Positions 17,361 to 27,076 of a stretch of DNA of 64,000 nt are shown here, in pieces (position 1 is the first letter of the stretch; each line of letters starts with the position of its first letter). The notes beneath the pieces were generated by a model. It worked only from the letters and a program-made list of their open reading frames with translations, searched no databases and was not told where the DNA came from. The DNA is taken from positions 1,593,334 through 1,657,333 of the forward strand of contig NZ_LT904904.1 in the NCBI RefSeq assembly GCF_900199725.1, given 5' to 3'. This DNA is from Cytobacillus massiliigabonensis (GTDB lineage Bacteria > Bacillota > Bacilli > Bacillales > Cytobacillaceae). The position numbers were made by a program, and so were the translations under genes.

Positions 17361-17574
17361 CTAATCCAGCTCCTTAAAAAGAGAAAAATAATTCCCCATT
17401 GCTCAAAAGTAGTTCTAATGGTAGGATAAAATTAGCTTTGAAAGTTTTGAAATTTGCCACTTTATTTAGTTAATCGAAATAATATTGTTTACTTTTATTT
17501 TCCGTTACGTTTTCGTTGGTATTTGCGTTTAGTATGAACCAATTTGGAAAATTTTATAAATGCGGATGAAGGCA

Positions 17575-17778
17575 AGGGGAGAGACTACATTTTGTAGCGC
17601 CGAAGGAGCAAGCAATATCAATTGTGAATCTCTCAGGCAAAAGAACCCTTGTTGGACGTAGCTCTGGAGAGAGCTCATTTTTATTGAGCCACCAAAGGGG
17701 AAAACCGTAAACGGTAAACTTTCAGGTGCAAGGACAGAGATCTTCTCACGATTTGAGGGGATTCTCTGTCTTTTTTTA
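17575..17778 (+). promoter_or_regulatory. Tandem glycine riboswitch with terminator
   Basis: The first aptamer shows GGAGAGAC, GCGCCGAAGGAGCAAGC and AATCTCTCAGGCAAAAGAAC. The second shows CTCTGGAGAG, GCCACCAAAGGGGAAAA and AACTTTCAGGTGCAAGGACAGAG. Together they give the classic cooperative double aptamer. The end of the second aptamer also forms the 5' arm of a terminator (GACAGAGA with TCTCTGTC, then T7) at 17733-17777. Glycine binding should sequester that arm and allow transcription of gcvT. The region upstream, 17361-17574, is AT-rich promoter sequence for both strands. Confidence 0.95.
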
Positions 17779-17833
17779 TGGTTTTAAGGTAAATATTCAA
17801 ACCTTTCAAATGGATTAAAAGGGGGACGAGTAA

Positions 17834-18940
17834 ATGTCACAGTTAAAACGAACACCATTATTTGATGTTTACAAAGAGTATGGTGCAAAGACAATCGACT
17901 TTGGAGGCTGGGATCTGCCTGTTCAGTTTTCAAGCATCAAAGAAGAGCATGAAGCGGTAAGAACAAAAGCTGGTTTGTTTGATGTATCCCATATGGGTGA
18001 AATTGAAGTCAAGGGTCCTGACAGCCTTTCATACCTTCAAAAAATGATGACAAATGACATCTCAAAATTAAAAAATTCAGCAGCCCAGTATACAGCTATG
18101 TGTTATGAAAATGGCGGAACTGTTGACGATTTGCTCGTTTACAAATTAGAAGATAATCACTATTTACTTGTAGTGAACGCATCTAATATTGAAAAAGATT
18201 ATAAATGGCTAGAAGATCATCTTGAAGGCAATGTTGAGCTGAAGAACCTCTCTGATGAAACGGCGCAGGTTGCCATCCAAGGTCCAGTGGCAGAAGAAGT
18301 GCTGCAAAAGCTTGCAGGAGATACAAATTTAGCTGAAATTGGTTTCTTTAAATTCCAGGAGAATGTAAATTTAAATGGGAAGAAAGCACTTGTTTCCAGA
18401 ACAGGCTATACAGGTGAGGATGGCTTCGAAATATATTGTGATGCACAAGACGTTGTGGCAATCTGGAAGGATATTTTAGAAGCTGGGAAGGACGAAGGAG
18501 TTCTGCCTTGTGGCTTAGGAGCTCGTGATACATTGCGTTTTGAAGCAAATCTTGCTCTTTATGGACAAGAATTATCACCAGAAATTTCTCCTCTGGAAGC
18601 GGGAATTGGCTTCGCAGTAAAAGTGCAAAAAGAAGCGGATTTTATTGGGAAAGAGGCGCTTGCTGCTCAAAAAGAGAGTGGCTTAGCAAGAAAATTAGCA
18701 GGGATTGAAATGATCGATCGCGGGATTCCTCGTCACGGCTATCCTGTATATAAAGGCGATGAACAAATTGGTGAGGTGACAACAGGCACGCAATCTCCAT
18801 CATTAAAGAAAAACATTGGTCTCGCCCTGTTAAAAACAGAACATACTGAAATTGGTTCTGAAGTGGAAGTTGAAATACGCGGAAAGCGCCTTAAAGCAGT
18901 TGTGGCGGCTACGCCTTTCTATAAAAGAGAGAAAAAATAG
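17834..18940 (+). CDS. gcvT: Glycine cleavage system aminomethyltransferase (T protein)
   Basis: A 368-residue folate-dependent enzyme. It transfers the methylene group from the aminomethyl-lipoyl H protein to tetrahydrofolate, releasing ammonia. Family motifs include [25 protein letters not shown], the NASN segment, and the C-terminal [29 protein letters not shown] precedes the ATG. It is the first gene downstream of the glycine riboswitch and is followed by gcvPA after 16 bases, so it should be induced by excess glycine. Confidence 0.95.
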   Translation: MSQLKRTPLFDVYKEYGAKTIDFGGWDLPVQFSSIKEEHEAVRTKAGLFDVSHMGEIEVKGPDSLSYLQKMMTNDISKLKNSAAQYTAMCYENGGTVDDLLVYKLEDNHYLLVVNASNIEKDYKWLEDHLEGNVELKNLSDETAQVAIQGPVAEEVLQKLAGDTNLAEIGFFKFQENVNLNGKKALVSRTGYTGEDGFEIYCDAQDVVAIWKDILEAGKDEGVLPCGLGARDTLRFEANLALYGQELSPEISPLEAGIGFAVKVQKEADFIGKEALAAQKESGLARKLAGIEMIDRGIPRHGYPVYKGDEQIGEVTTGTQSPSLKKNIGLALLKTEHTEIGSEVEVEIRGKRLKAVVAATPFYKREKK

Positions 18941-18956
18941 GAGAGGAGACAACACT

Positions 18957-20303
18957 ATGAAACATCGCTACTTACCGATGACAGAGACAGATAAGAAAGA
19001 AATGCTCGAAACAATCGGTGTAAACTCAATCGATGAATTATTCAGTGATATTCCTGAACGAGTAAGATTTAAAGGGGAATATAACATCAAACCTAAGAAA
19101 ACAGAAACGGCATTAATGAAAGAACTTACACAGCTAGCACAAAAAAATGCGGATTTAAGAAGTCATACTTCCTTTTTAGGTGCAGGTGTCTATGATCACT
19201 ACATGCCTGTTATTGTCGACCATGTTTTGTCTCGATCTGAATTTTACACAGCTTATACACCGTATCAGCCTGAAATTTCTCAGGGAGAGCTGCAGGCAAT
19301 CTTTGAATTCCAGTCCATGATCTGCGAATTAACGGGGATGGATGTAGCGAACTCTTCTATGTATGATGGAGGAACAGCTTTAGCTGAAGCAGCAATGCTT
19401 AGTGCAGGGCAAACGCGCCGCAAAAAAGTTCTCATTTCAAGTGCTGTCCATCCAGAAGCAAAAGAAGTGGTGAAAACCTATGCGAAAGGTCAATATATCG
19501 AGGTAATTGAAATTCCACATAAGGATGGAATTACAGATGCTGCTGTTTTAAAAGACATGATCAATGATGAGATTGCAGCAGTTATTGTTCAGTATCCGAA
19601 CTTTTTTGGCCGTATTGAACCGTTAAAAGAACTTGAAGAAATCATTCATGCACAAAAATCATTGTTTGTTGTTTCAAGCAATCCGCTTTCACTTGGGGCA
19701 TTAACACCTCCAGGAAAATTGGGTGCGGATATTGTTGCAGGTGATGCGCAGCCGTTCGGTATTCCGACAGCATTTGGTGGTCCGCATTGCGGCTACTTCG
19801 CTGTAACAAATAAATTGATGAGGAAGGTTCCAGGCCGTCTTGTTGGTCAAACGGTTGATGAAGAAGGACGAAGAGGCTTCGTACTTACTCTTCAAGCACG
19901 CGAGCAGCATATTCGCCGAGATAAAGCCACATCTAATATTTGTTCTAACCAGGCACTAAATGCACTTGCTGCATCTGTTGCAATGACAGCACTTGGCAAA
20001 AAAGGTGTCAAGGAAATGGCTTTATCCAATATCCAAAAAGCACACTATGCAAAACAGGCATTTAAAACAAAAGGTTTTGAGATTGCGTTTGAAGGTCCTT
20101 CCTTCAATGAGTTTGTCGTGAAATTAAATACATCTGTTAAAGAAGTAAATAAAAAGCTTTTAGAAAAAGGAATGATTGGCGGCTATGATTTAGGCCGGGA
20201 TTATTCAGATTTAAAGAACCATATGCTAGTTGCTGTCACTGAACTAAGAACGAAAGAAGAAATTGATACATTTGTAAATGAAATGGGGGATTACCATGCA
20301 TAA
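18957..20303 (+). CDS. gcvPA: Glycine dehydrogenase (decarboxylating) subunit 1
   Basis: The P protein is split in this group, and this is the N-terminal half at 448 residues, the same length as in B. subtilis. It forms a heterodimer with GcvPB to decarboxylate glycine. Motifs include [24 protein letters not shown] and [27 protein letters not shown] lies ahead of the ATG at 18957; an in-frame extension upstream is the gcvT coding end. It overlaps gcvPB by eight bases. Confidence 0.95.
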   Translation: MKHRYLPMTETDKKEMLETIGVNSIDELFSDIPERVRFKGEYNIKPKKTETALMKELTQLAQKNADLRSHTSFLGAGVYDHYMPVIVDHVLSRSEFYTAYTPYQPEISQGELQAIFEFQSMICELTGMDVANSSMYDGGTALAEAAMLSAGQTRRKKVLISSAVHPEAKEVVKTYAKGQYIEVIEIPHKDGITDAAVLKDMINDEIAAVIVQYPNFFGRIEPLKELEEIIHAQKSLFVVSSNPLSLGALTPPGKLGADIVAGDAQPFGIPTAFGGPHCGYFAVTNKLMRKVPGRLVGQTVDEEGRRGFVLTLQAREQHIRRDKATSNICSNQALNALAASVAMTALGKKGVKEMALSNIQKAHYAKQAFKTKGFEIAFEGPSFNEFVVKLNTSVKEVNKKLLEKGMIGGYDLGRDYSDLKNHMLVAVTELRTKEEIDTFVNEMGDYHA

Positions 20304-21756
20304 GGATGATCAAGCACTCATTTTTGAAATATCTAAACCTGGCCGCATCGGTTATAGCCTCCCGGAAATGGATGTTCCGGAAATAGATATAAACGAACTG
20401 ATTCCTGCTGGATATTTAAGAGAAGAAGAGCCGGAGCTGCCAGAAGTGTCAGAGCTTGATATTATGCGTCATTATACAGCTCTTTCTAATCGAAACCATG
20501 GGGTTGACTCAGGTTTTTATCCGCTAGGATCATGTACAATGAAATATAATCCAAAAATCAATGAGAATGTGGCACGCTTCCCAGGATTTGCCCATTTGCA
20601 TCCATTGCAGGATGAGAGTTCTGTCCAAGGGGCATTAGAGCTTATGTACGATTTACAGGAGCATTTAATTGAAATTACAGGGATGGATCAAGTCACACTT
20701 CAGCCTGCTGCTGGTGCACATGGTGAATGGACAGCGCTAATGATGGTTCGTGCATTCCATGAGGCTAATGGTGACTTTAACCGGACGAAAGTGCTCATTC
20801 CTGACTCTGCTCATGGGACGAACCCTGCTTCTGCAACTGTTGCTGGTTTTGAAACGGTTACAGTTAAGTCAGGTGAGAATGGGTTAGTAGACTTAGATGA
20901 TCTGCGCCGGGCCGTTGGGGAAGATACAGCAGCTCTGATGCTGACGAATCCAAACACATTAGGGCTTTTTGAAGAAGATATTCTTGAGATGGCTGAGATT
21001 GTTCATGCTGCTGGAGGAAAGCTTTATTATGATGGAGCGAACTTAAACGCAGTTATGTCGAAGGCACGTCCAGGGGATATGGGATTTGATCTTGTACATT
21101 TAAATCTTCATAAAACATTTACCGGTCCTCACGGTGGCGGAGGTCCTGGTTCAGGCCCAGTTGGAGTAAAAGCAGATTTAATTCCGTTTCTGCCTAAGCC
21201 GGTGCTTGTGAAGCAGGGGGATCAATATGTATTAGATTATGACCGCCCGCAATCCATTGGTCGTGTAAAGCCTTATTATGGCAACTTCGGCATTAATGTT
21301 CGTGCATATACGTATATTCGCACGATGGGTCCAGATGGACTAAAAGCGGTGACAGAATATGCTGTATTAAATGCAAACTATATGATGAGAAGACTGCAGG
21401 AATCGTATGATCTTCCATTTGATAGACATTGCAAGCATGAATTTGTCCTTAGCGGCAAGCGTCAAAAGAAACTAGGCGTAAGAACACTTGATATTGCCAA
21501 GCGCCTCTTAGACTTTGGCTATCATCCGCCAACCATTTACTTCCCATTAAATGTGGAAGAATGTATCATGATTGAACCGACTGAAACAGAATCAAAAGAA
21601 ACACTTGATGCATTTTGTGATGCAATGATTCAAATAGCGAAGGAAGCAGAAGAGAATCCAGAAATTGTTCAGGAAGCGCCTCATAATACTGTGATTGGCC
21701 GTCTTGATGAAACATTGGCAGCTCGTAAACCTGTTCTTCGTTATCAAAAACAATAA
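20296..21756 (+). CDS. gcvPB: Glycine dehydrogenase (decarboxylating) subunit 2
   Basis: C-terminal half of the P protein, 486 residues, carrying the pyridoxal phosphate lysine, Lys273, in [24 protein letters not shown] and AHGTNPASA are further family motifs. The ATG at 20296 is preceded by GGGGGA and overlaps the gcvPA stop, which supports equal expression of the two halves. A strong terminator follows. Lipoylated H protein is not in this window, but LipM is encoded just beyond. Confidence 0.95.
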   Translation: MHKDDQALIFEISKPGRIGYSLPEMDVPEIDINELIPAGYLREEEPELPEVSELDIMRHYTALSNRNHGVDSGFYPLGSCTMKYNPKINENVARFPGFAHLHPLQDESSVQGALELMYDLQEHLIEITGMDQVTLQPAAGAHGEWTALMMVRAFHEANGDFNRTKVLIPDSAHGTNPASATVAGFETVTVKSGENGLVDLDDLRRAVGEDTAALMLTNPNTLGLFEEDILEMAEIVHAAGGKLYYDGANLNAVMSKARPGDMGFDLVHLNLHKTFTGPHGGGGPGSGPVGVKADLIPFLPKPVLVKQGDQYVLDYDRPQSIGRVKPYYGNFGINVRAYTYIRTMGPDGLKAVTEYAVLNANYMMRRLQESYDLPFDRHCKHEFVLSGKRQKKLGVRTLDIAKRLLDFGYHPPTIYFPLNVEECIMIEPTETESKETLDAFCDAMIQIAKEAEENPEIVQEAPHNTVIGRLDETLAARKPVLRYQKQ

Positions 21757-21762
21757 CATGAC

Positions 21763-21797
21763 AAGACTGGTTCTAATTATTGAACCAGTCTTTTTTA
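21763..21797 (+). terminator. Terminator of the gcv operon
   Basis: AAGACTGGTTC and GAACCAGTCTT arms with an eight-base loop and T6. Confidence 0.92.
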
Positions 21798-21830
21798 TTT
21801 ACTGATAATTTATAGTTTGAAGACTCATTT

Positions 21831-22080
21831 GCAAAGAAAATAGGAGAATTGCAAATAAAACTGGTTTTTCGCAAATAAAAAAGGGCAATTGCAAATAAAA
21901 GTTATTTTTTGCAAAAAAAGAGGGCAATTGCAAATAAAACCGGTTTTTCGCAAATAAAAAAGGGCAATTGCAAATAAAAGTTATTTTTTGCAAAAAAAGA
22001 GGGCAATTGCAAATAAAATCTGTTTTTTCGCAAAAAATAGGACGCTAGCAAATATAAATGGTTACTTTGCAAATAAAAAA
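21831..22080. repeat. Phased GCAAA tandem array
   Basis: Thirteen GCAAA motifs lie at 21831, 21851, 21871, 21891, 21911, 21930, 21950, 21970, 21990, 22009, 22030, 22048 and 22069. Spacing is 18-21 bases, most often 20. Most read GCAAATAAAA or GCAAAAAA, preceded alternately by CAATT and TTTTT(C/T). A larger near-identical period of 79 bases links four units. Neighbouring GCAAA...TTTTTGC pairs can form weak AT-rich hairpins. It fills the gap between convergent gcvPB and yqhL. Short frames across it look like repeat artefacts. Confidence 0.85.
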
Positions 22081-22113
22081 TCCTCTGCACATATATGCAA
22101 GAGGATTTTGTTT
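22077..22113 (-). terminator. Terminator of yqhL
   Basis: AAAATCCTCTGCA and TGCAAGAGGATTTT arms flank a short loop directly after the yqhL stop on the minus strand. Confidence 0.85.
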
Positions 22114-22115
22114 TA

Positions 22116-22499
22116 TTAGTTTTTTGCTTTTATTTTGCCGCCCCATTTTTTAAAGCCGCCCTGTAGATGATACAGGTCTTTGTAACCTCTGCGGTAAAGG
22201 AATTGTGCAGCTCTTCCACTTCTCATTCCGCTTTGGCAATATAAATAAACAGGCTTGTCCGGACGTAGCTCTTTTAAGCGTACTTTCATTTGAGACATTG
22301 GAATATTTCGGGCACCAAGAATATGTCCAGCATCAAATTCATTCTGTTCTCGGACATCGATTAATTGGGCTTTTCGATAACCCTCGCGAAATTGTTCTTC
22401 TGTTAACGTTTTGACAATTTTCCTTTGATATAACCATGTAATAACCGAGTAGACAATAATTGCCCCTAATATAATTAGAAGTAAATAAAGGGTATTCAA
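22116..22499 (-). CDS. yqhL: Membrane-anchored rhodanese-like protein YqhL
   Basis: A 127-residue protein with one N-terminal membrane helix (LYLLLIILGAIIVYSVI) and a single rhodanese domain. The active-site loop is CQSGMRSG, with the sulfur-carrying cysteine at about residue 89. LIDVREQNEFDAGHI and LQGGFKKWG are other family motifs. It probably moves persulfide sulfur at the membrane face; the acceptor is unknown. It lies between gcvPB and lipM, on the opposite strand, as B. subtilis yqhL does. Confidence 0.88.
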   Translation of the reverse strand: MNTLYLLLIILGAIIVYSVITWLYQRKIVKTLTEEQFREGYRKAQLIDVREQNEFDAGHILGARNIPMSQMKVRLKELRPDKPVYLYCQSGMRSGRAAQFLYRRGYKDLYHLQGGFKKWGGKIKAKN

Positions 22500-22689
22500 T
22501 GCGTCTTTCTCCTTTCAATCTTAGCTAGACCATCTTTTATTATATAGGTCTTTCTTGATATGAGTAAAGGAATTAAGATAAATTTTCTTCTATTTCCCTA
22601 TTTTCTTCAACTTCCTTTGTTTTTTTATTGTATTTTGATAGACTAAAAAACGTAAACATAGCAAAACAAATAGTAAAAGAGGTTTTAAA

Positions 22690-23526
22690 ATGACAAAAGA
22701 AGTTTGGCGTTTTATTGATTCTGGTGCAGGCTCACCTTCCTTTAATATGGCATTGGACGAAGCACTTCTTGATTGGAATAGCGAAGGGAAAATCCCCCCG
22801 GTTATCCGTTTTTATGGATGGAATCCGGCTACTCTATCAATTGGTTATTTTCAAAAGGTAGAAAAGGAAATTGATATGGAACAGGTGAAGGCACACGGAC
22901 TTGGTTTTGTCCGTCGTCCGACTGGCGGCAGAGGCGTGCTCCATGAGCATGAGCTTACATATAGTGTGATTGTTTCTGAGGAACATCCTGATATGCCAAA
23001 AACTGTCACTGAGGCTTATCGAGTGATTTCTGAGGGAATATTGAAAGGATTCCATCACTTAGGAATGGATGCGTACTTTGCTGTTCCAAGAACTGCGGAG
23101 GAACGTGATTCCTTGAAAAATCCCCGATCGGCTGTTTGCTTTGATGCACCAAGCTGGTATGAGCTAGTTGTTGAAGGGCGGAAAGTGGCTGGGAGTGCAC
23201 AGACTAGGCAAAAGGGTGTAATTCTCCAGCATGGCTCTATATTGCTTGATTTAGATGAGGACAAGCTTTTTAGCTTATTCAAATATCCAAGTGATCGAGT
23301 AAAAGAGCGGATGCAAAAAGCTTTTAAAAGTAAAGCAGTTGCCATTAATGAAATAAGTAAGGAACGAATTACGTTAGAGCAGGCAAAAGAAGCGTTTAAG
23401 AAGGGTTTTGCTGAAGGGCTGAATATTGAACTTGAGCCATATGAGCTGTCGGAAGAAGAGCTTGCTTATGTCAATAAAATTGCTAATGAGCGATATGAAC
23501 AAGATGAATGGAATTTCAAAAGATAA
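22690..23526 (+). CDS. lipM: Octanoyl-[GcvH]:protein N-octanoyltransferase LipM
   Basis: A 278-residue biotin/lipoate ligase-fold enzyme that transfers octanoate from acyl carrier protein to GcvH, the first step of lipoate assembly. The catalytic Cys150 is in [15 protein letters not shown], the same number as in B. subtilis. [11 protein letters not shown] and KVAGSAQ are conserved. AAAGAGGTTT precedes the ATG. Its placement near the glycine cleavage genes makes sense, because the acceptor is the H protein of that complex. Confidence 0.93.
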   Translation: MTKEVWRFIDSGAGSPSFNMALDEALLDWNSEGKIPPVIRFYGWNPATLSIGYFQKVEKEIDMEQVKAHGLGFVRRPTGGRGVLHEHELTYSVIVSEEHPDMPKTVTEAYRVISEGILKGFHHLGMDAYFAVPRTAEERDSLKNPRSAVCFDAPSWYELVVEGRKVAGSAQTRQKGVILQHGSILLDLDEDKLFSLFKYPSDRVKERMQKAFKSKAVAINEISKERITLEQAKEAFKKGFAEGLNIELEPYELSEEELAYVNKIANERYEQDEWNFKR

Positions 23527-23552
23527 AAGCGGCTCCGGCCGTTTTTTTTTAC
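23525..23552 (+). terminator. Terminator after lipM
   Basis: A short GC-rich hairpin (AGCGGC and GGCCGT) followed by nine T residues, overlapping the stop codon. Confidence 0.65.
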
Positions 23553-23672
23553 CTTTAGCGTTAACAGTGAGATTGAAATATGACAAATGTCACCTGAAAT
23601 AAATGACAAAATCCACTAATCCAAAATCTTCCTTCACCTTAATATAAATGTAGAACTAATGGAGGTGGAAAA

Positions 23673-24572
23673 ATGGATTCGATAGTGGTGCTCGATCATG
23701 TAACGAAAACATTTAAAAATAAAAAAGCGGTGGACCATGTTTCATTTTCGATAAAAACAGGAGAAGTTGCTGCAATTCTGGGTCCGAATGGAGCGGGGAA
23801 AACGACGACCATTATGATGATGCTTGGGCTGCTTAATCCAACGAGCGGGGAGGTGGAATTATTTAATAGTCACCCGAAGGAAAAGAAAATCCGGGAGAGA
23901 ATTGGGGCGATGCTTCAGGAGGTCAGTGTGATTGATGCTTTAAAGGTGAAAGAAATTATTCAATTATTTAGAAGCTATTATCCCAATCCGATGCCATTTG
24001 AAAAACTAGTAGCATTTACAGGTTTAAGTAATGATGATCTAAAGAGAAGGGCGGATAAACTTTCTGGAGGGCAGAAGCGTCGTCTTGGGTTTGCTCTTGC
24101 ATTGGCAGGGGATCCTGATTTAATTTTTTTGGATGAACCGACTGTAGGGCTGGATATTACTTCCCGAAAACTGTTTTGGAATACCATTGGAGAATTAAAG
24201 GCTCTCGGAAAAACGATTATTTTTACAACACATTATCTTCAGGAAGCGGATGATGTTGCAGATCGAATAATTTTATTTAATCATGGAACAATTATTGAAG
24301 ATGGGACACCGGCAGAAATTAAAGCAAAACTATCTAAACAATCTGTGTCGTTTGCTGCAAGCGAAGAAATATCTATTGCTTCATTAAACAATCTTCCACA
24401 TGTCTCAGAGGTATATAAAAGAAACGATAGAATCTATGTAATAACCGATGAAACAGATGCTGTTATCGCTGCGCTATTTGAAAAGAAATTTAAAATTAGC
24501 GGAATTCAAATTGAACAGGGACGCTTAGATGAGGCTTTTGAGCAATTGACTGAAGATAAGGAGGCGATATAA
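23673..24572 (+). CDS. ABC transporter ATP-binding protein (YvfR-like exporter)
   Basis: A 299-residue ATPase with Walker A GPNGAGKTTT near residue 38, signature LSGGQKRRLGFALAL, and Walker B DLIFLDEPTVGLD. A C-terminal domain is typical of drug or lantibiotic exporters (DrrA-like). It is followed with no gap by a permease, a histidine kinase and a LuxR-type response regulator. That order is the same as yvfR-yvfS-yvfT-yvfU of B. subtilis. It starts behind GGAGGTGG. The substrate is unknown; an antimicrobial or lipid is plausible. Confidence 0.88.
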   Translation: MDSIVVLDHVTKTFKNKKAVDHVSFSIKTGEVAAILGPNGAGKTTTIMMMLGLLNPTSGEVELFNSHPKEKKIRERIGAMLQEVSVIDALKVKEIIQLFRSYYPNPMPFEKLVAFTGLSNDDLKRRADKLSGGQKRRLGFALALAGDPDLIFLDEPTVGLDITSRKLFWNTIGELKALGKTIIFTTHYLQEADDVADRIILFNHGTIIEDGTPAEIKAKLSKQSVSFAASEEISIASLNNLPHVSEVYKRNDRIYVITDETDAVIAALFEKKFKISGIQIEQGRLDEAFEQLTEDKEAI

Positions 24573-25313
24573 ATGAGTGCTTTTCGTATGCAATGTAAAG
24601 CAGAAATCATCCGAATTCTGCGAAACCCATACTTTGTCTTTTGGTCACTGCTTATGCCGATCGTCTTTTATGTTATTTTCACTAAAGTCTTTAATACGAA
24701 TATTCAAGATAAACAAGAGTGGCATGCTCATTACTTAATGTCAATGACAACGTTTAGTGTGATGGGTTCAGCCATTATGACACTTGGAATTAGACTTGTG
24801 GAAGAACGGACAAAAGGATGGTCATTATTTATGAGGATCACCCCGCTATCTGACCATGCCTATTTTGCTGCAAAAATGATTGGGCAAACAGTCATTCACC
24901 TCTTCTCTATTGTGATTATTTTTATTGCTGGTGCTTTAATTAACGGGGTTGCTCTATCAGCAATTGAATGGCTGATGAGCGGTTTGTGGATTTTGTTTGG
25001 ATCGCTTCCGTTTCTTGCTTTAGGGACGCTAGTTGGAACGATGAAGAGAGTAGATACCGCTTCTGGTATTTCAAATGTTATTTATATGATTCTCGCAATA
25101 TCAGGAGGCATGTGGATGCCGATGGATATAATGCCGGAGTTTATACAAAAAATTGGGGTATGGCTTCCTTCATATAATTTAGGAAATGGTGCCTGGGAAA
25201 TCATCCGCGGGAATAGTCCAGAATGGATAAATTTCCTTCTATTAATAGGATATCTTTTCCTTTTCATGCTATTATCTAGTTATATTAGGAGAAAGCAGGA
25301 AGCGGCGGTGTAG
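24573..25313 (+). CDS. ABC transporter permease (ABC-2 type, YvfS-like)
   Basis: A 246-residue membrane protein with about six helices. The first is PYFVFWSLLMPIVFYVIF, and the last is a C-terminal FLLLIGYLFLFMLLSSYI. The central GIRLVEERTKGWSLFMRITPL loop and GGMWMPMDIMP match the ABC-2 exporter family. Its ATG follows the ATPase stop directly, so the two form one transporter of two half units. Its expression is presumably controlled by the adjoining two-component system. Confidence 0.87.
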   Translation: MSAFRMQCKAEIIRILRNPYFVFWSLLMPIVFYVIFTKVFNTNIQDKQEWHAHYLMSMTTFSVMGSAIMTLGIRLVEERTKGWSLFMRITPLSDHAYFAAKMIGQTVIHLFSIVIIFIAGALINGVALSAIEWLMSGLWILFGSLPFLALGTLVGTMKRVDTASGISNVIYMILAISGGMWMPMDIMPEFIQKIGVWLPSYNLGNGAWEIIRGNSPEWINFLLLIGYLFLFMLLSSYIRRKQEAAV

Positions 25314-25317
25314 TTAC

Positions 25318-26442
25318 ATGTCAAAAGGAAAATTAGAGATTTTCCCTGCAAGGTATGGGTTTTTCCCTTATATGTTTTTAATCTATCTATTTATGCCGGG
25401 TTATTATATCTACTTTGAGACAGGCTGGAAGCTGTATGCCGGTTATGGATTATTAGGATTATTCCTACTTACATACCGGCAGCTTTATTTTGCTGGGAAG
25501 ACTTTTACAAATTGGTTAATCCTTCAGATAAGTATTGTTTTATTTTTATCTATCTTTATTAATATAAATATTTTATTTTTAGGCTTCTTTCCAGCACATT
25601 TTATAGGCTGGTATGAGGAAAAGAAGCGGTTCTTTTTAGCTCTGTTCTTTTTTGGAATATCTATTTTTACCCCGGTAATTGTTCATTATAATCATTTAAA
25701 TCCGAGTGCCTTGTTTTATTTTATCCCCTTTATCCTCATTATGTTGTTTTCTCCATTCGGCATTCGCTCGATGAATAGCAGAATGGAGCTGGAAAGACAG
25801 CTTGATGAAGCGAATGAACGGATTGAAGAACTAGTGAAACGTGAGGAAAGAGTGAGAATTGCACGTGATCTTCATGATACGCTTGGTCATACACTCTCGT
25901 TGATTACATTGAAGAGCCAGCTTGTCGGGAAGCTGCTAGCGAAGGATATTGAACGAGCTAAGCATGAAGCTAAGGAGATAGAAAGAACCTCCAGGGCTGC
26001 ATTATCGCAAGTAAGAGAGCTTGTCTCAGACATGAGAGCGATTACCATTTCGGAGGAGCTGCTGGCGTCTTCTGCCATTCTTGAAGCTGCAGGCATCCAT
26101 TTTCAATATCATGATGACTCTATGCATGAGAAAGTTTCAGCAATTACTCAAAATATTCTAAGCATGTGTTTGCGTGAAGCAGTGACGAATGTGGTAAAGC
26201 ATAGTCATGCAAAAAATTGCCATATTTCAATCATTGAAAAAGAAGGAGAAATGATGATTAGTATTCAAGATGATGGAAAAGGGATGGCTGAAAATTGTGA
26301 AGCGGGAAATGGACTGAAGGGTATTTCAGAAAGACTTGAATTGATTGATGGGGCATTGAAGATCGCAGCTCATAAAGGGACAAAGCTAGTTATTACTGTC
26401 CCAGTCATTGTGAAGGAGAGAGAGGCAGGTGTTGTTTCATGA
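25318..26442 (+). CDS. Sensor histidine kinase, HisKA_3 family (YvfT/DesK-like)
   Basis: A 374-residue kinase with five predicted membrane helices in the first 155 residues and almost no extracellular domain, so it probably senses the membrane itself or its transporter. A coiled coil (ELERQLDEANERIEELVKR) follows. The phosphorylated His186 is in RIARDLHDTLGHTLSL. The ATPase domain has REAVTNVVKHS and DDGKGM. It overlaps the response regulator start by four bases. Such intramembrane-sensing kinases often pair with ABC exporters. Confidence 0.88.
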   Translation: MSKGKLEIFPARYGFFPYMFLIYLFMPGYYIYFETGWKLYAGYGLLGLFLLTYRQLYFAGKTFTNWLILQISIVLFLSIFININILFLGFFPAHFIGWYEEKKRFFLALFFFGISIFTPVIVHYNHLNPSALFYFIPFILIMLFSPFGIRSMNSRMELERQLDEANERIEELVKREERVRIARDLHDTLGHTLSLITLKSQLVGKLLAKDIERAKHEAKEIERTSRAALSQVRELVSDMRAITISEELLASSAILEAAGIHFQYHDDSMHEKVSAITQNILSMCLREAVTNVVKHSHAKNCHISIIEKEGEMMISIQDDGKGMAENCEAGNGLKGISERLELIDGALKIAAHKGTKLVITVPVIVKEREAGVVS

Positions 26443-27041
26443 TCAGAATCGTAATAGCGGAAGATCAAGGAATGCTTAGGGGAGCACTTGGTTCCCTTCT
26501 TGATTTTGAGGATGACATAGAAGTGATCGGACAAGCCAAAAATGGAGAGGAAGCGTTTCATTTCATTCAAACCCTTAAACCAGATGTTTGTTTAATGGAT
26601 ATAGAAATGCCGCTTATGAGCGGTTTAGAAGTAGCAGAGGAATTAACAAAGCAAGGTTCAGATTGTAAAATTATCATTTTGACAACATTTGCTCGTCCTG
26701 GTTATTTTGAACGTGCTGTAAAAGCGGATGTTCATGGGTATATGCTTAAAGATGGATCAAGTGATGAGCTGGCAGAGTCTATCAGAAGTGTGATGAAAGG
26801 GAAACGTGAATTTGCTCCTGAGCTCATTTTTGGCAGTATGAAAGATGAAAATCCTTTAACGAAGCGTGAGCGTGAAGTGTTGCGGATGGTAGCTGATGGA
26901 AAGACAGCTAAAGAGATATCGGCAATCCTTTTTTTATCAGCTGGAACTGTAAGGAATTATATGTCTGAAATCATCAGCAAGCTGCATGTGAAGAACCGAA
27001 TGGAAGCAATCAGCATAGCAGAAGAAAAAGGATGGATATAA
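26439..27041 (+). CDS. LuxR/NarL-type response regulator (YvfU/DesR-like)
   Basis: A 200-residue regulator. The receiver domain carries acidic residues EDQ at 8-10 and the phosphorylated Asp54 in VCLMDIEMP. The conserved Thr is in ILTTFAR. The C-terminal helix-turn-helix has LTKREREVLRMVADGKTAKEIS. It ends the four-gene exporter unit, closed by a good terminator. It likely activates the promoter upstream of the ATPase gene at 23673. Confidence 0.9.
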   Translation: MIRIVIAEDQGMLRGALGSLLDFEDDIEVIGQAKNGEEAFHFIQTLKPDVCLMDIEMPLMSGLEVAEELTKQGSDCKIIILTTFARPGYFERAVKADVHGYMLKDGSSDELAESIRSVMKGKREFAPELIFGSMKDENPLTKREREVLRMVADGKTAKEISAILFLSAGTVRNYMSEIISKLHVKNRMEAISIAEEKGWI

Positions 27042-27042
27042 A

Positions 27043-27075
27043 GAAAACGAGGCATCGTTATATGCCTCGTTTTCT
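27043..27075 (+). terminator. Bidirectional terminator after the response regulator gene
   Basis: GAAAACGAGGCAT and ATGCCTCGTTTTC arms lie between two convergent transcription units. Confidence 0.9.
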
Positions 27076-27076
27076 A

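Noticed and set aside
21831..22080. Possible CRISPR array
   Set aside because: The period is about 20 bases with no unique spacers, and no cas genes lie nearby.
21799..22090. Minus-strand frames with repeated FLQLPSFFAKNNFYLQLP-like peptides
   Set aside because: They are translations of the phased GCAAA array, with no ribosome binding site; the repeated peptide follows from the DNA repeat.
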